Source: an uncultured Coriobacteriales bacterium
GTDB taxonomy: Bacteria > Actinomycetota > Coriobacteriia > Coriobacteriales > UMGS124
DNA: 64,000 nt
Assembly: GCA_934654475.1 (NCBI GenBank)
Contig: CAKUFZ010000009.1
Span: 5,640-69,639 of the forward strand
Reading direction: 5' to 3'
Notes under the pieces: model-generated
Told to the model about the DNA's origin: nothing
Seen by the model: the letters and a program-made list of their open reading frames with translations, nothing else
Databases searched by the model: none
Translations under genes and position numbers: made by a program
Part shown: positions 16,547-25,085 of the stretch, one piece after another
Layout: every line of letters starts with the position of its first letter
Numbering within the stretch: the first letter of the stretch is position 1

Positions 16547-17803
16547 TCATCTCCTCACTGCATAGCGCCAGTACGTCGTGAGGGTGATGGCGGCGCAGAC
16601 AAGCAGAAAGCCCAGCATGATGAGGTAGCTCGGCACATAGGAGCCGCACAGGTCGGCGAGTGTGCCTGGCACGATGTTGAAGGCGAAGCCGCCAAGCGAG
16701 TATGCCACCTGGAAGTTCTTGATGACGCGCGCACGGCGCAGCGGCGTGGAGAGCTTGAGCGACCACACGGAGATGCCCACGGTGCCCAGCGACAGCCCGA
16801 AGCCGAAGAGCACGGCCGCCACCCAGGCGATTGCCGTGCCCCCGACGCCCACCAGGCAGCACATGGCGCAACCTGCGATGAAGATGCAGAAGAAGACGAC
16901 CGAGCCCTTGAAGACGCCGACGATGTCGAACACCTTGCCCGAGATGGCTTTGGACGCGGTGAGGCAGCCGCCCGCGACGGCGATGACGGTGGCTGCTTGC
17001 ATGCGGTCGATTCCGTTTGAGGTGAGCAGGATGGACAGGTAGTTGAACCCGTCCACCGAAAGCACCCCCAGAAGCGTCATGGCCACCATCATCGCGACGA
17101 ACGCCCCACGGGGCAGGTCGACGCCGCCCTCGTTTGCCGCCTGCACCGCATGGGGATGGCCCGGTTTGTGAAAGCTGCCGTTTTCTGGCCGTTCGGGCAA
17201 GGAGAAGGGCTCGAGCCCCATGTCTTGTGGGCGATTGCGCAGAAGGACGAAGACCGCGGCGCCGATGACCGCCGCAATCGCCGACTCGCAGAGAAACGCC
17301 GCAGACAGCGAGCTCGCATGGATGATGCGCGCCGCCACGGGAGAGACAATGAGCGAGGCCATGCCGCTGCCTGCCGAGGCGATTCCCACGGCCGTGCCCA
17401 CATGGTCGTGAAACCAGCGTCCCACGAGCGTCGTCATGCAAACCATGCCGCCCAGGCCGTATCCCACTCCGGTGAAGACCGCCCCAAGGCAGAAGAGCGC
17501 TGTGGAGCGCGCTTGCGAGAAGACGCCGAACCCCACGGCGGTGAGCAGCGTGGCCACGAGCACGCCGCGTCTGCAGTCGAGCCGGGTGTAGTAGCGGTTG
17601 ACGAGCAGCATGCAGACAAGCGAGGTGAGCGTGCGGCATGCCAGCACGACCGAGCCGGCGGTGTTGCCCACCACCTCGACGATGTAGGGCTGGTACACGC
17701 CAAACGACGTGCTTGCAAAGCCCATGTTGACGAACAGGAACAGAAAGCAGCACGCGCAGACGACCTTCTCGTAATGAGCGCGTACGACTTGGGGCATGCT
17801 CAT
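16547..17803 (-). CDS. Major facilitator superfamily transporter
   Basis: A 12-helix secondary transporter of 418 residues. Helices are evident throughout, with the central loop at about 195-230 (rich in Pro, Glu and His). The motif between helices 2 and 3 is partly degenerate (RYYTRLDCRRGVL near residue 70). The layout resembles the oxalate/formate or monocarboxylate antiporter group (GVYQPYIVEVVGNTAGSV at the first periplasmic loop), but the substrate cannot be told. The start at 17803 follows AGAAGGTG; an alternative Met lies two codons later. It is transcribed alone, opposite to its neighbours. Confidence 0.85.
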   Translation of the reverse strand: MSMPQVVRAHYEKVVCACCFLFLFVNMGFASTSFGVYQPYIVEVVGNTAGSVVLACRTLTSLVCMLLVNRYYTRLDCRRGVLVATLLTAVGFGVFSQARSTALFCLGAVFTGVGYGLGGMVCMTTLVGRWFHDHVGTAVGIASAGSGMASLIVSPVAARIIHASSLSAAFLCESAIAAVIGAAVFVLLRNRPQDMGLEPFSLPERPENGSFHKPGHPHAVQAANEGGVDLPRGAFVAMMVAMTLLGVLSVDGFNYLSILLTSNGIDRMQAATVIAVAGGCLTASKAISGKVFDIVGVFKGSVVFFCIFIAGCAMCCLVGVGGTAIAWVAAVLFGFGLSLGTVGISVWSLKLSTPLRRARVIKNFQVAYSLGGFAFNIVPGTLADLCGSYVPSYLIMLGFLLVCAAITLTTYWRYAVRR

Positions 17804-18013
17804 GCAAACACCTTCTGGGGCGCCGGGCCTGCTTGCGTCTGGCCGGGCTAGGTCGTGGCTGATGTGCGCGCCGCCGGTGGGGTGTCGGTTGCGGCGGCGG
17901 TCTCGCTCGCCTGATTCCGCGTGCCGTAGACGGACGGCAGTCGAGCCAACTACACGCTATCATGGGGCTTCGCATATCATGTGACGGCACACAACTCGTA
18001 ACCGGAGGCACAC

Positions 18014-18322
18014 GTGAACGTCACCTATGAGCAGCGGCTTCAAGACTACATGCGGGCAAAGGGCTTCTGCGCCGTCGTCTTTCAGGAGGTCTCGGCCATT
18101 GGCTGCTGTGCTGACTCTTCTGAGCTCTACTCCCGTTTTGCGAAGGCTCCCGAGGCAGACAAGCTGCGAGCACAGGGTACCTGGCGCATCGTGGAAGCGC
18201 CTGTGGGGGAGCTGTTCTTGGCGCGCGGCCTTGAGGTCGACGACGAGGTCATCCTGGGCCTCAAGAGCTTTTTGGGTGTGAAGGACATCTCCTACAAAGG
18301 CATTGCCGCCTGGAAGCTGTAA
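18014..18322 (+). CDS. Small conserved-looking protein with a CC pair, unknown function
   Basis: I do not recognise it. The 102 residues have no signal or membrane helix and appear to form a compact alpha-beta domain. A GCCADSSELYSRFA segment near residue 30 has a vicinal cysteine pair, and a third cysteine precedes it (Cys 19). The C-terminus alternates hydrophobic and charged residues (GLEVDDEVILGLKSFLGVKD). The GTG start at 18014 follows GGAGG. It stands alone between the MFS gene and the convergent ATPase gene. A redox or metal role for the cysteines is possible but unproven. Confidence 0.68.
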   Translation: MNVTYEQRLQDYMRAKGFCAVVFQEVSAIGCCADSSELYSRFAKAPEADKLRAQGTWRIVEAPVGELFLARGLEVDDEVILGLKSFLGVKDISYKGIAAWKL

Positions 18323-18394
18323 TCCAGCAAGAAAACCCACCGACGCATCGGCGGATTTTCCGACACTTCTCTCGCCGGCCCGCTGCCGGTGAGC

Positions 18395-19591
18395 TTACTC
18401 CAATAGCCAATCGATGAGGTTGACTCCCTGGATGCCGTTGCGGCTTCGGGGAAACCCATCGAGCGAGAGCACGATTTTGGGGTAATTGTCGGGGATGGCT
18501 TCCAAGGCGGAGAACTCACGCTCTTCCGTCTGAGGCGACGCAATGATGTACGTCACTTGGAAGTAAACCCGCTCCTCTCCTCGGACTGCCACGAAGTCCA
18601 CTTCCTTGTCGCCGGCTTTGCCGACGCGCACCTCATAGCCGCGGCGCAGCAGCTCCATGCATACGATGTTTTCAAGCACCTGGTCTATAGCGTTCGCATT
18701 GGCATAGCCCAGGGCCTGACGAATACCTTGGTCGACCAGGTAAAACTTCTCGTTGAAGCGCAAGGCCTGCTTGCCGATGGAGTCCTCGCGCTTGACGCGA
18801 TAGATGAGGCAGGCTGCTTCCGCCGCGCGAAGATATCCGTAAACCGTCTCAACCGATACTTTGCGCCGCTCGGACTTGAGGTACGCCGCGATGTTTGTGG
18901 CCGAGAACGTGTGCCCGACCTGTTCGATGACGTAGCCCAGCACCCTGGTGAGCAAATCCGGATCGCGCACGCCGACTCGCTGAACGACATCTTTAAGGAG
19001 CACTGTGGAATAGACCCCTTCGACGTACTGCAACGTGGGGGCCTGCTCGAATGCGAGTTCGCTTTGGAAGGGGAAACCGCCTTGAACGAGGAAACGCTTG
19101 AATGCCGCGCGCGAGTCTGTGGGTGCAAGTTGGTTAAGTCCGGCCAGGTATTCCTTGAAGGAGAGCGGGTACACCGGAATCTGTACATAGCGCCCGGTGA
19201 TGAGGGTTGCCAACTCACTAGAAAGCAGGTGGGCGTTCGAACCGGTTATGTACAGGTCGACGTCGAAGTCGACCATGAGCGACCTCAAGGCCTTTTCCCA
19301 ACCTTCGATCTCCTGGACTTCGTCAAGGAAGATGTACGTCTTGCCTTGAGGGACAACGCGCCCGGATAGGTAGGAGTAAAGCTGGTCTGCCGTATTGATG
19401 CTGGCAAACATGCCTGACTCGAGGTTCATGGTGATGCATGCGGTTTCTGGAACCCCCGACGCCAACAAATTGTCGCGTACTTGCTTGAGAATGGTGGACT
19501 TTCCAGAGCGACGTACGCCGATAAGCACTTTGATGACATTCGTCCCAACGAACGGCTTGATTGCATCGAGATAGGTGGGTCGATCAATCAT
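18395..19591 (-). CDS. Orphan AAA-type ATPase with DUF4143 domain
   Basis: The N-terminal ATPase has Walker A GVRRSGKST near residue 25 and Walker B YIFLDEVQEIEGW near residue 85, followed by the sensor segment YITGSNAHLLSSELAT. The C-terminal DUF4143 region begins near residue 195 with a winged-helix part (ERRKVSVETVYGYLRAAEAA) and ends in a fold related to PD-(D/E)xK nucleases (KEVDFVAVRGEERVYFQVTY), with Gln in place of the second acidic residue, so nuclease activity is doubtful. These are common accessory genes in gut bacteria with no settled role. The start at 19591 follows AGGGGGC; a start 24 bases upstream is less likely. The promoter carries a striking palindrome (see 19606-19669). 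Confidence 0.88.
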   Translation of the reverse strand: MIDRPTYLDAIKPFVGTNVIKVLIGVRRSGKSTILKQVRDNLLASGVPETACITMNLESGMFASINTADQLYSYLSGRVVPQGKTYIFLDEVQEIEGWEKALRSLMVDFDVDLYITGSNAHLLSSELATLITGRYVQIPVYPLSFKEYLAGLNQLAPTDSRAAFKRFLVQGGFPFQSELAFEQAPTLQYVEGVYSTVLLKDVVQRVGVRDPDLLTRVLGYVIEQVGHTFSATNIAAYLKSERRKVSVETVYGYLRAAEAACLIYRVKREDSIGKQALRFNEKFYLVDQGIRQALGYANANAIDQVLENIVCMELLRRGYEVRVGKAGDKEVDFVAVRGEERVYFQVTYIIASPQTEEREFSALEAIPDNYPKIVLSLDGFPRSRNGIQGVNLIDWLLE

Positions 19592-19605
19592 GCTGCCCCC
19601 TGTAA

Positions 19606-19669
19606 TAGATTCCATTTTAGTAAAAACAACCGCAGTTTTAATGACTAGATTCCATTATACTGGAATCTA
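19606..19669 (-). promoter_or_regulatory. Palindromic operator around a perfect -10 box of the DUF4143 ATPase gene
   Basis: TAGATTCCA (19646-19654) and its exact complement TGGAATCTA (19661-19669) flank six bases. The minus strand of the centre reads TATAAT (19659 to 19654), a perfect -10 box. A third copy of TAGATTCCA lies at 19606-19614, within the leader just before the start codon. The arrangement is what an autorepressor site would look like. Confidence 0.75.
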
Positions 19670-19705
19670 TAAGAGCAAGCTGAAATCGTTTCCATCAAAA
19701 CAGAG

Positions 19706-19746
19706 AAACCCTTGCAGCAGGAAGTAATTCCTAGCCGCAAGGGTTT
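19706..19746. other. Extended hairpin between ATPase promoter and MOSC terminator
   Basis: AAACCCTTGC and GCAAGGGTTT form an outer 10-bp stem; AGGAA and TTCCT form an inner stem with a GTAA loop. There is no T run on either strand, so it may be a structured RNA element or a remnant repeat rather than a terminator. Confidence 0.5.
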
Positions 19747-19813
19747 ATGAGATGTGCCCTTGTTTTGGTTCTCCAAAGGCCTTTCTAGAGTTTGCCTCCG
19801 CAGTGAATGCAAG

Positions 19814-19857
19814 AAAAGGGCCAAAGGCGCGGCTTGTGCGCCCTTGGCCCGGGTTTT
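19814..19857. terminator. Terminator after MOSC gene (minus strand best)
   Basis: The stem is GGGCCAAAGGCGC / GCGCCCTTGGCCC with one mismatch. The minus strand continues into TTTTCTT, the plus strand into GGGTTTT, so it may work both ways. Confidence 0.8.
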
Positions 19858-19895
19858 CACAGCATTCGGTACGAGGACAGTGAACGGAGGAAGGC

Positions 19896-20414
19896 CTACG
19901 CGACGAACGGGGCGCCTTTCTGTGCGGCCACGCAGGCGGCGGCATAGGCTGCGACCTCGGCGGTTTGCTCGGGAGTGGGGTTGCGGGTGATCTCGATGGT
20001 GTCGCCGGGATGCACGGTGCCGCCCTTGAGCACGCGCACGAACACGCCCTCGTGGGGCATGATGCACTCGCCCATGGAATAGTAGATGGCGCAGTGCGTG
20101 TGGCATTCCTTGCCGATCTGGGTGAGCTCGAGCTCGACGCCGCCCGAGGTGGTGAATCGCGTGCCGAGCGGCAGGTGCTTGAGGTCGAAGCCCTCCACGA
20201 TGAGGTTCTCACCGAAGGCGCCGTCGGATACGTCGGCCCCACGGTCCTTGAAATCCTCGATGGCTTCGAATCCCAGCAGGCTCACCTGACGGTGCCACTT
20301 GCCGGCATGCGCGTCGCCCTCGATGCCCCAGTCTTCCTTGAGCTCCACGCTGGCCTGCGGGGTCTTTTGAATCCCCTTGCGGTCGCTGGTGCAAACGGCG
20401 TGAATGGTGCCCAT
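19896..20414 (-). CDS. MOSC-domain protein
   Basis: MOSC domains bind molybdopterin-type cofactors or transfer sulfur and occur in eukaryotic molybdenum cofactor sulfurase and stand-alone bacterial proteins such as YiiM. The 172-residue protein is essentially one MOSC domain: an N-terminal strand, GIEGDAHAGKWHRQVSLLG near residue 31, GAFGENLIVEGFDL near residue 67 and the key cysteine in IGKECHTHCAIY near residue 100. The C-terminal 25 residues are an Ala-rich helix. The start at 20414 follows AGGAGAGA. No other molybdenum genes are in the window. Confidence 0.87.
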   Translation of the reverse strand: MGTIHAVCTSDRKGIQKTPQASVELKEDWGIEGDAHAGKWHRQVSLLGFEAIEDFKDRGADVSDGAFGENLIVEGFDLKHLPLGTRFTTSGGVELELTQIGKECHTHCAIYYSMGECIMPHEGVFVRVLKGGTVHPGDTIEITRNPTPEQTAEVAAYAAACVAAQKGAPFVA

Positions 20415-20701
20415 ATTTTGTTCTCTCCTGTGTTTTCTCTCCCTCAGTTCCCTGCCGGGAGTCGGCTGCGCGCATCTTAAACGATTTTTCCGCCAAAGGA
20501 AACAGGGAATGTGGGCAGAATCGCCTAACGGCGAAACTTGGCGTAGCCGAATGGGCGAATATACCCCTTAAACAGCCGTTTCCTGAAGTTTTCCTGAGCC
20601 GTAGGGGGTACACTAGCCCCATCTGTGTTTGCCGTGCGGGCTGCACCTCCTTTGACTCATTGTCAGCCTGCCTGTACGTGAGCGAGAAAGGTAGGCAAGG
20701 A

Positions 20702-23700
20702 ATGAGCGAAGAGAATTCCTGGCTTGGACGCAGGGTTGTCGCGGCCGGTGCGACCCTGCTTGCGGTCGGCACCCTGGCATGGGCCGCCCCCGCTTTGGCC
20801 AGCTCCGGTGGCGACCCGCAAGCCACGGTTGTAGACGATGCCTCCACCATCAATTGGGTGACTCCCGACGACGCCGGCGGTCCTCCGCCGCTTCCCGATG
20901 ACATGGGTGAGAACCCCCGTCCCGGCATGGACCCCGTGGGTGCCCCCGAAAAGAGGCATGGCGCTGCGGAGGGCGAGGTGCTGGCGCCGCCCGTCAAGGT
21001 CGACCCCGAGTGCGCTCCCGCCGATGACTGCGTGACGCTGTGGGTCTGGGCCGCCTCCATGATGGTCGATCCCGATATCACGATTCGTCAGATGAACGCC
21101 TGGCGTGTCCAGGCGGCCGAGAAGGGCGCGTGCAACGCCGAAGGCGAGCCCATTGCGGGCGAGCCGCTCGTATGGAGCGACTCCCTTGCATTCGCGGCCC
21201 AGGAGCTGGCCGTCGAGCTTGCTCTGGGTGCCGATCCCGCCACGCTCGAGCGACTGGACGGCTCGGGCAGCGTCATCAACGGCGAAGGCAACACGTTCTT
21301 CCCCAACACCCACATCACGGGCGTCAACATTTCAAACCTCACGAGCATACAGGGCACGCTTGACGCCTGGTACGTGCAGTCGGAGGCATACTGGTATGGC
21401 CCCCAGAGCACGGTGTACTACACCACGGGCGACTATGCCAACGCCGTGTCCAACGAGGCCAAGGCCGTGGGCATGGCGTCCGTCATGCTTTCCAACCAGG
21501 AAGTCTACACGGTCTGCCTCTTTGGCGACGCGGCTCCCGAGGAGGCGGACGGCACCACGTATGCCCCCACGACGGGCGGTGCCATCTACCAGGGCGTGAA
21601 CGTGCAGAAGGACAAGCTCATTTTCGAGCTCGTCGCCCCTGAGACCCTGACGGTCGGCGAGCCGGTCGAGCTGGGCATCAACGCCTCCACGACGCTCACG
21701 GGCAATGCCGTGGGCCGTGCCGCGGGCGTCGCCATCGACCCGACCGAGCTGTTTGAGCAGGCAACGGTGCAGGTCGTCCAAGACGGCAAGGTTGTCGGCG
21801 AAATCGCAGGTGGCAAGCTTCGGGCCTTGGGCGGATTTGTGTCCGGGCCTGCGACGTTGCAGGTCGTTATGGCCGGCGAGGTCGTAGCCAGTGCTGAGGT
21901 CGAGGTCGTCGCAGTGCCTACGGCCCTGGGCGAGAGCGGCACCATCATCTCGATGGTCCCCAGCGGCGACACGCTCGAGCTTCCCCAGACGATGAGCGTC
22001 CTGTGGACGGGCGGCGCGACGACCGACGAGCCGGTGACGTGGGAGCCCCTGACCGACGAGCAGCTTGCCATGCTGAAGAGTCGCGAGGGCGGTTCGTTCG
22101 AGGTCGCGGGTACCGTGGAGACCCTGGGCGAGGACGTCACCGTGAAGGTGACCGTCTTGCCTGCCGTGCCCGTGTATGCCGATATGCCCTCTGCCCAGGA
22201 GATCTGGGTGGGCGGCACCCCCGAGCTTCCTGAAACCCTGACCGTCACCTGGTCCAACGGCGACGTGAGCGATGAGCCTGTGGCCTGGGACGAGCTTGAC
22301 ACCTCCGTTGTCGGGACGCTTACGGCCACGGGTACGATCGAGGGCCTTTCCAGCCCTGTAACGGCTCAAGTGACGGTCAAGCCGCTCGAGGTCGCAAGCG
22401 TCGAGGGGCAGGATATGGAGCTTGATATCGCGAGCGGCGAGATGAATGCCGACGCCCTTGTTGCGGCATTGCCGGCCACTGCCTCGGTAAGCTGGTCTGA
22501 TGGCAGCGTGACCGAGGAACCCATCGCATGGAGCGCGCTTCCAGGCGAGCAGGAGGCCGCGCTTTCCAGTCGCGGGGGCGCTGCGTTCACGCTGAGCGGC
22601 GTGGTTGGCGAGACGGGCGTTGCGTCCAGTGCACAGATCAAGGTTGAAGCGGCGGCAATGGTGTCCGCCGAAGCGGTGCCTGCCCAGGAGGTCTGGGTGG
22701 GCGGCGAGCCCGCCCTGCCCGAGACCGTGGCCGTCACCTGGTCCAACGGCGACGTGACCGACGAGCCCGTCTCCTGGGGCGCGGCCGACACCTCCCAGCC
22801 CGGCGCCGTCGAGGTGGAGGGTTCCGTCGAGGGCCTGGCCGACCCCGTCGTGGCGGCCGTCGAGGTCAGGGCCCCCGAGGCCGTGTCGGCCGGCGACGGC
22901 GGGCCCCTCGCCGCGTCCGTGCCCAGCGGCGCCTTGGCCGCCGACGCCCTGGCGGCCCTTCCCCAGACCGTGCCCGTCTCCTGGTCGGACGGCTCGGTGA
23001 CCGAGGAGCCCGTCGCCTGGGCCGAGCCCGACGCGGGGCAGCTCGCGGCCCTGTCCAGCCGCGAGGGCGGCACGGTCGAGGTGCAGGGGGCCGTGGGCGA
23101 AACGGGCCAGTCCGTGAGCGCCACCGTCGAGGTCGCCCCCGCCGAGCCCGCCTCCGCCCAGGCGCCCCAGGCCCAGGAGGTCTGGGTGGGCGGCGAGCCC
23201 GCCCTGCCCGAGACCGTGGCCGTCACCTGGTCCAACGGCGACGTGACCGACGAGCCCGTCTCCTGGGGCGCGGCCGACACCTCCCAGCCCGGCGCCGTCG
23301 AGGTGGAGGGCTCCGTCGAGGGCCTGGCCGACCCCGTCGTGGCGACGGTCGAGGTCAGGGCCCCCGAGGCCGTGTCGGCAGGCGACGGCGAGCCCCTCGC
23401 CGCGTCCGTGCCCAGCGGCGCCGGGGCCGCCGACGCCCTGGCGGCCCTTCCCCAGACCGTGCCCGTCTCCTGGTCGGACGGCTCGGTGAGCGAGGAACCC
23501 GTCGCCTGGGCCGAGCCCGACGCGGGGCAGCTCGCGGCCCTGTCCTCACGCGAGGGCGGGACGGTCGAGGTGCAGGGCGCCGTGGGCGAAACGGGCCAGT
23601 CCGTGAGCGCGACCGTCGAGGTCGCCCCCGCAGAGCCTGCCTCCGCCCAGGCGCCCCAGGCCCAGGAGGTCTGGGTGGGCGGCGAGCCCGCCCTGCCCGA

Positions 23701-25021
23701 GACCGTGGCCGTCACCTGGTCCAACGGCGACGTGACCGACGAGCCCGTCTCCTGGGGCGCGGCCGACACCTCCCAGCCCGGCGCCGTCGAGGTGGAGGGC
23801 TCCGTCGAGGGCCTGGCGGACCCCGTCGTGGCGACGGTCGAGGTCAGGGCCCCCGAGGCCGTGTCGGCCGGCGGCGGCGGGCCCATCGCGGCCTCCGTGC
23901 CCAGCGGCGCCTCGGCCGCCGACGCCCTGGCGGCCCTTCCCCAAACCGTGCCCGTCACCTGGTCGGACGGCTCGGTGAGCGAGGAGCCCGTCGCCTGGGC
24001 CGAGCCCGACGAGGCCCAGCTCGCGGCCCTGTCCGCCCGCGAGGGCGGCACGGTCGAGGTGCAGGGGGCCGTGGGCGAAACGGGCCAGTCCGTGAGCGCC
24101 ACCGTCGAGGTCGCCCCCGCCGAGCCCGCCTCCGCCCAGGCGCCCCAGGCCCAGGAGGTCTGGGTGGGCGGCGAGCCCGCCCTGCCCGAGACCGTGGCCG
24201 TCACCTGGTCCAACGGCGACGTGACCGACGAGCCCGTCTCCTGGGGCGCGGCCGACACCTCCCAGCCCGGCGCCGTCGAGGTCGCGGGCTCCGTCGAGGG
24301 CCTGGCCGACCCCGTCGTGGCGACGGTCGAGGTCAGGGCCCCCGAGGCCACGGCGGTTGAGGTGTCTGACGCCGCAGCCCAGGCTCTTGAGGTTGAGCCC
24401 GGCGCGGTGCCCGATTTGCCTGCCACCGTCCAAGTGAGCTGGTCTGACGGCCAGACGAGCGAGGAGGCCGTGGTGTGGGACGTTCCCGGCGCCGAGGAGT
24501 TTGTGGCTGGCACCGACGTCAAGATTTCCGGCGAGGTCGAGGCGACCCAGCAAAGCGTCGAGGTCACCGTGCATGTAAAGGACGAGGAGCCGGCTCCCGC
24601 ACCGCAGGCCGAGGCCGATTCTGACAAGGATGCGGCCGCTGCGACCGACACCAAGACCGGCGAAGACGACTCTGCGTCGCAGCCTGCCGTTTCTCCGACG
24701 AAGCCCGATGCCGCGGCTGCGCAGGACGGCAAGGCTGACCAGGGCGACGCCGCATCGAAGCCCGATGCCGCGGCCGACAAGGACAGCAAGGCCGATCAGG
24801 CCGCGACTGCCCCGCAGCCCGCTGCTCCCGAGAAGTCCGCTGCGACCGACGCCACGTCTTCCGAGGAGCGCCAGCAGGCTGGGTTGCCCGCATGGGTGAT
24901 TGCGACCTTGGCGGGCTTGGGTGCCGCCTTCGTTGCGGCCGTCGCGTTCGTCGTCTCCAAGCGCCGCCACGCCGAGGACGACGAGCCCATAGGCAAGCAC
25001 GCGGCGCCTAAGAACAAGTAA
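20702..25021 (+). CDS. Large cell-surface protein: CAP-like domain plus tandem Ig-like repeats
   Basis: This 1439-residue protein is exported (signal peptide 1-34, ending PALAS) and held by a C-terminal helix at about 1393-1417 with a basic tail (SKRRHAEDDE...). There is no LPxTG motif. Residues 115-290 resemble a CAP/SCP domain (NAWRVQAAEKG; LVWSDSLAFAAQELAVELAL). From about residue 410 the protein is a chain of Big_4-type Ig-like domains, each with a V.WSNGDVTDEPV or VSWSDGSVTEEPV core. Residues 498-1216 form a highly regular 163-residue repeat. An acidic, Ala/Lys-rich spacer leads to the anchor. The start at 20702 follows GGCAAGG; a -10 like TACACT lies at 20609. The spacer 20415-20701 is otherwise featureless. 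A role in adhesion or as a wall stalk is likely but inferred. Confidence 0.9.
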   Translation: MSEENSWLGRRVVAAGATLLAVGTLAWAAPALASSGGDPQATVVDDASTINWVTPDDAGGPPPLPDDMGENPRPGMDPVGAPEKRHGAAEGEVLAPPVKVDPECAPADDCVTLWVWAASMMVDPDITIRQMNAWRVQAAEKGACNAEGEPIAGEPLVWSDSLAFAAQELAVELALGADPATLERLDGSGSVINGEGNTFFPNTHITGVNISNLTSIQGTLDAWYVQSEAYWYGPQSTVYYTTGDYANAVSNEAKAVGMASVMLSNQEVYTVCLFGDAAPEEADGTTYAPTTGGAIYQGVNVQKDKLIFELVAPETLTVGEPVELGINASTTLTGNAVGRAAGVAIDPTELFEQATVQVVQDGKVVGEIAGGKLRALGGFVSGPATLQVVMAGEVVASAEVEVVAVPTALGESGTIISMVPSGDTLELPQTMSVLWTGGATTDEPVTWEPLTDEQLAMLKSREGGSFEVAGTVETLGEDVTVKVTVLPAVPVYADMPSAQEIWVGGTPELPETLTVTWSNGDVSDEPVAWDELDTSVVGTLTATGTIEGLSSPVTAQVTVKPLEVASVEGQDMELDIASGEMNADALVAALPATASVSWSDGSVTEEPIAWSALPGEQEAALSSRGGAAFTLSGVVGETGVASSAQIKVEAAAMVSAEAVPAQEVWVGGEPALPETVAVTWSNGDVTDEPVSWGAADTSQPGAVEVEGSVEGLADPVVAAVEVRAPEAVSAGDGGPLAASVPSGALAADALAALPQTVPVSWSDGSVTEEPVAWAEPDAGQLAALSSREGGTVEVQGAVGETGQSVSATVEVAPAEPASAQAPQAQEVWVGGEPALPETVAVTWSNGDVTDEPVSWGAADTSQPGAVEVEGSVEGLADPVVATVEVRAPEAVSAGDGEPLAASVPSGAGAADALAALPQTVPVSWSDGSVSEEPVAWAEPDAGQLAALSSREGGTVEVQGAVGETGQSVSATVEVAPAEPASAQAPQAQEVWVGGEPALPETVAVTWSNGDVTDEPVSWGAADTSQPGAVEVEGSVEGLADPVVATVEVRAPEAVSAGGGGPIAASVPSGASAADALAALPQTVPVTWSDGSVSEEPVAWAEPDEAQLAALSAREGGTVEVQGAVGETGQSVSATVEVAPAEPASAQAPQAQEVWVGGEPALPETVAVTWSNGDVTDEPVSWGAADTSQPGAVEVAGSVEGLADPVVATVEVRAPEATAVEVSDAAAQALEVEPGAVPDLPATVQVSWSDGQTSEEAVVWDVPGAEEFVAGTDVKISGEVEATQQSVEVTVHVKDEEPAPAPQAEADSDKDAAAATDTKTGEDDSASQPAVSPTKPDAAAAQDGKADQGDAASKPDAAADKDSKADQAATAPQPAAPEKSAATDATSSEERQQAGLPAWVIATLAGLGAAFVAAVAFVVSKRRHAEDDEPIGKHAAPKNK
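22193..24350 (+). repeat. 489-bp tandem repeats in the surface-protein gene
   Basis: Units begin with the codons for AQEVWVGG at 22193 (diverged), 22682, 23171, 23660 and 24149 (last one partial). Every interval is exactly 489 bp (163 codons), including the diverged first unit. Units two to four are nearly identical at the DNA level, with changes clustered in a short hypervariable spot around the SAGDGGPLAASVPSG codons. Each unit holds two Ig-like domains. Confidence 0.92.
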
Positions 25022-25085
25022 ACGTCCTATTCACAGGGGGTGCGGATGTATGTCCGCGCCCCTTTGAGGTTAAAGGAGCACCTAC

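Noticed and set aside
18395..19591. Active restriction-type nuclease
   Set aside because: The nuclease-like core has Gln where the catalytic acid would be, and no methylase or restriction partner is near.
24880..25021. Sortase (LPxTG) anchor at the end of the surface protein
   Set aside because: LPAW occurs before the helix but does not match LPxTG; the helix and basic tail look like a plain membrane anchor.
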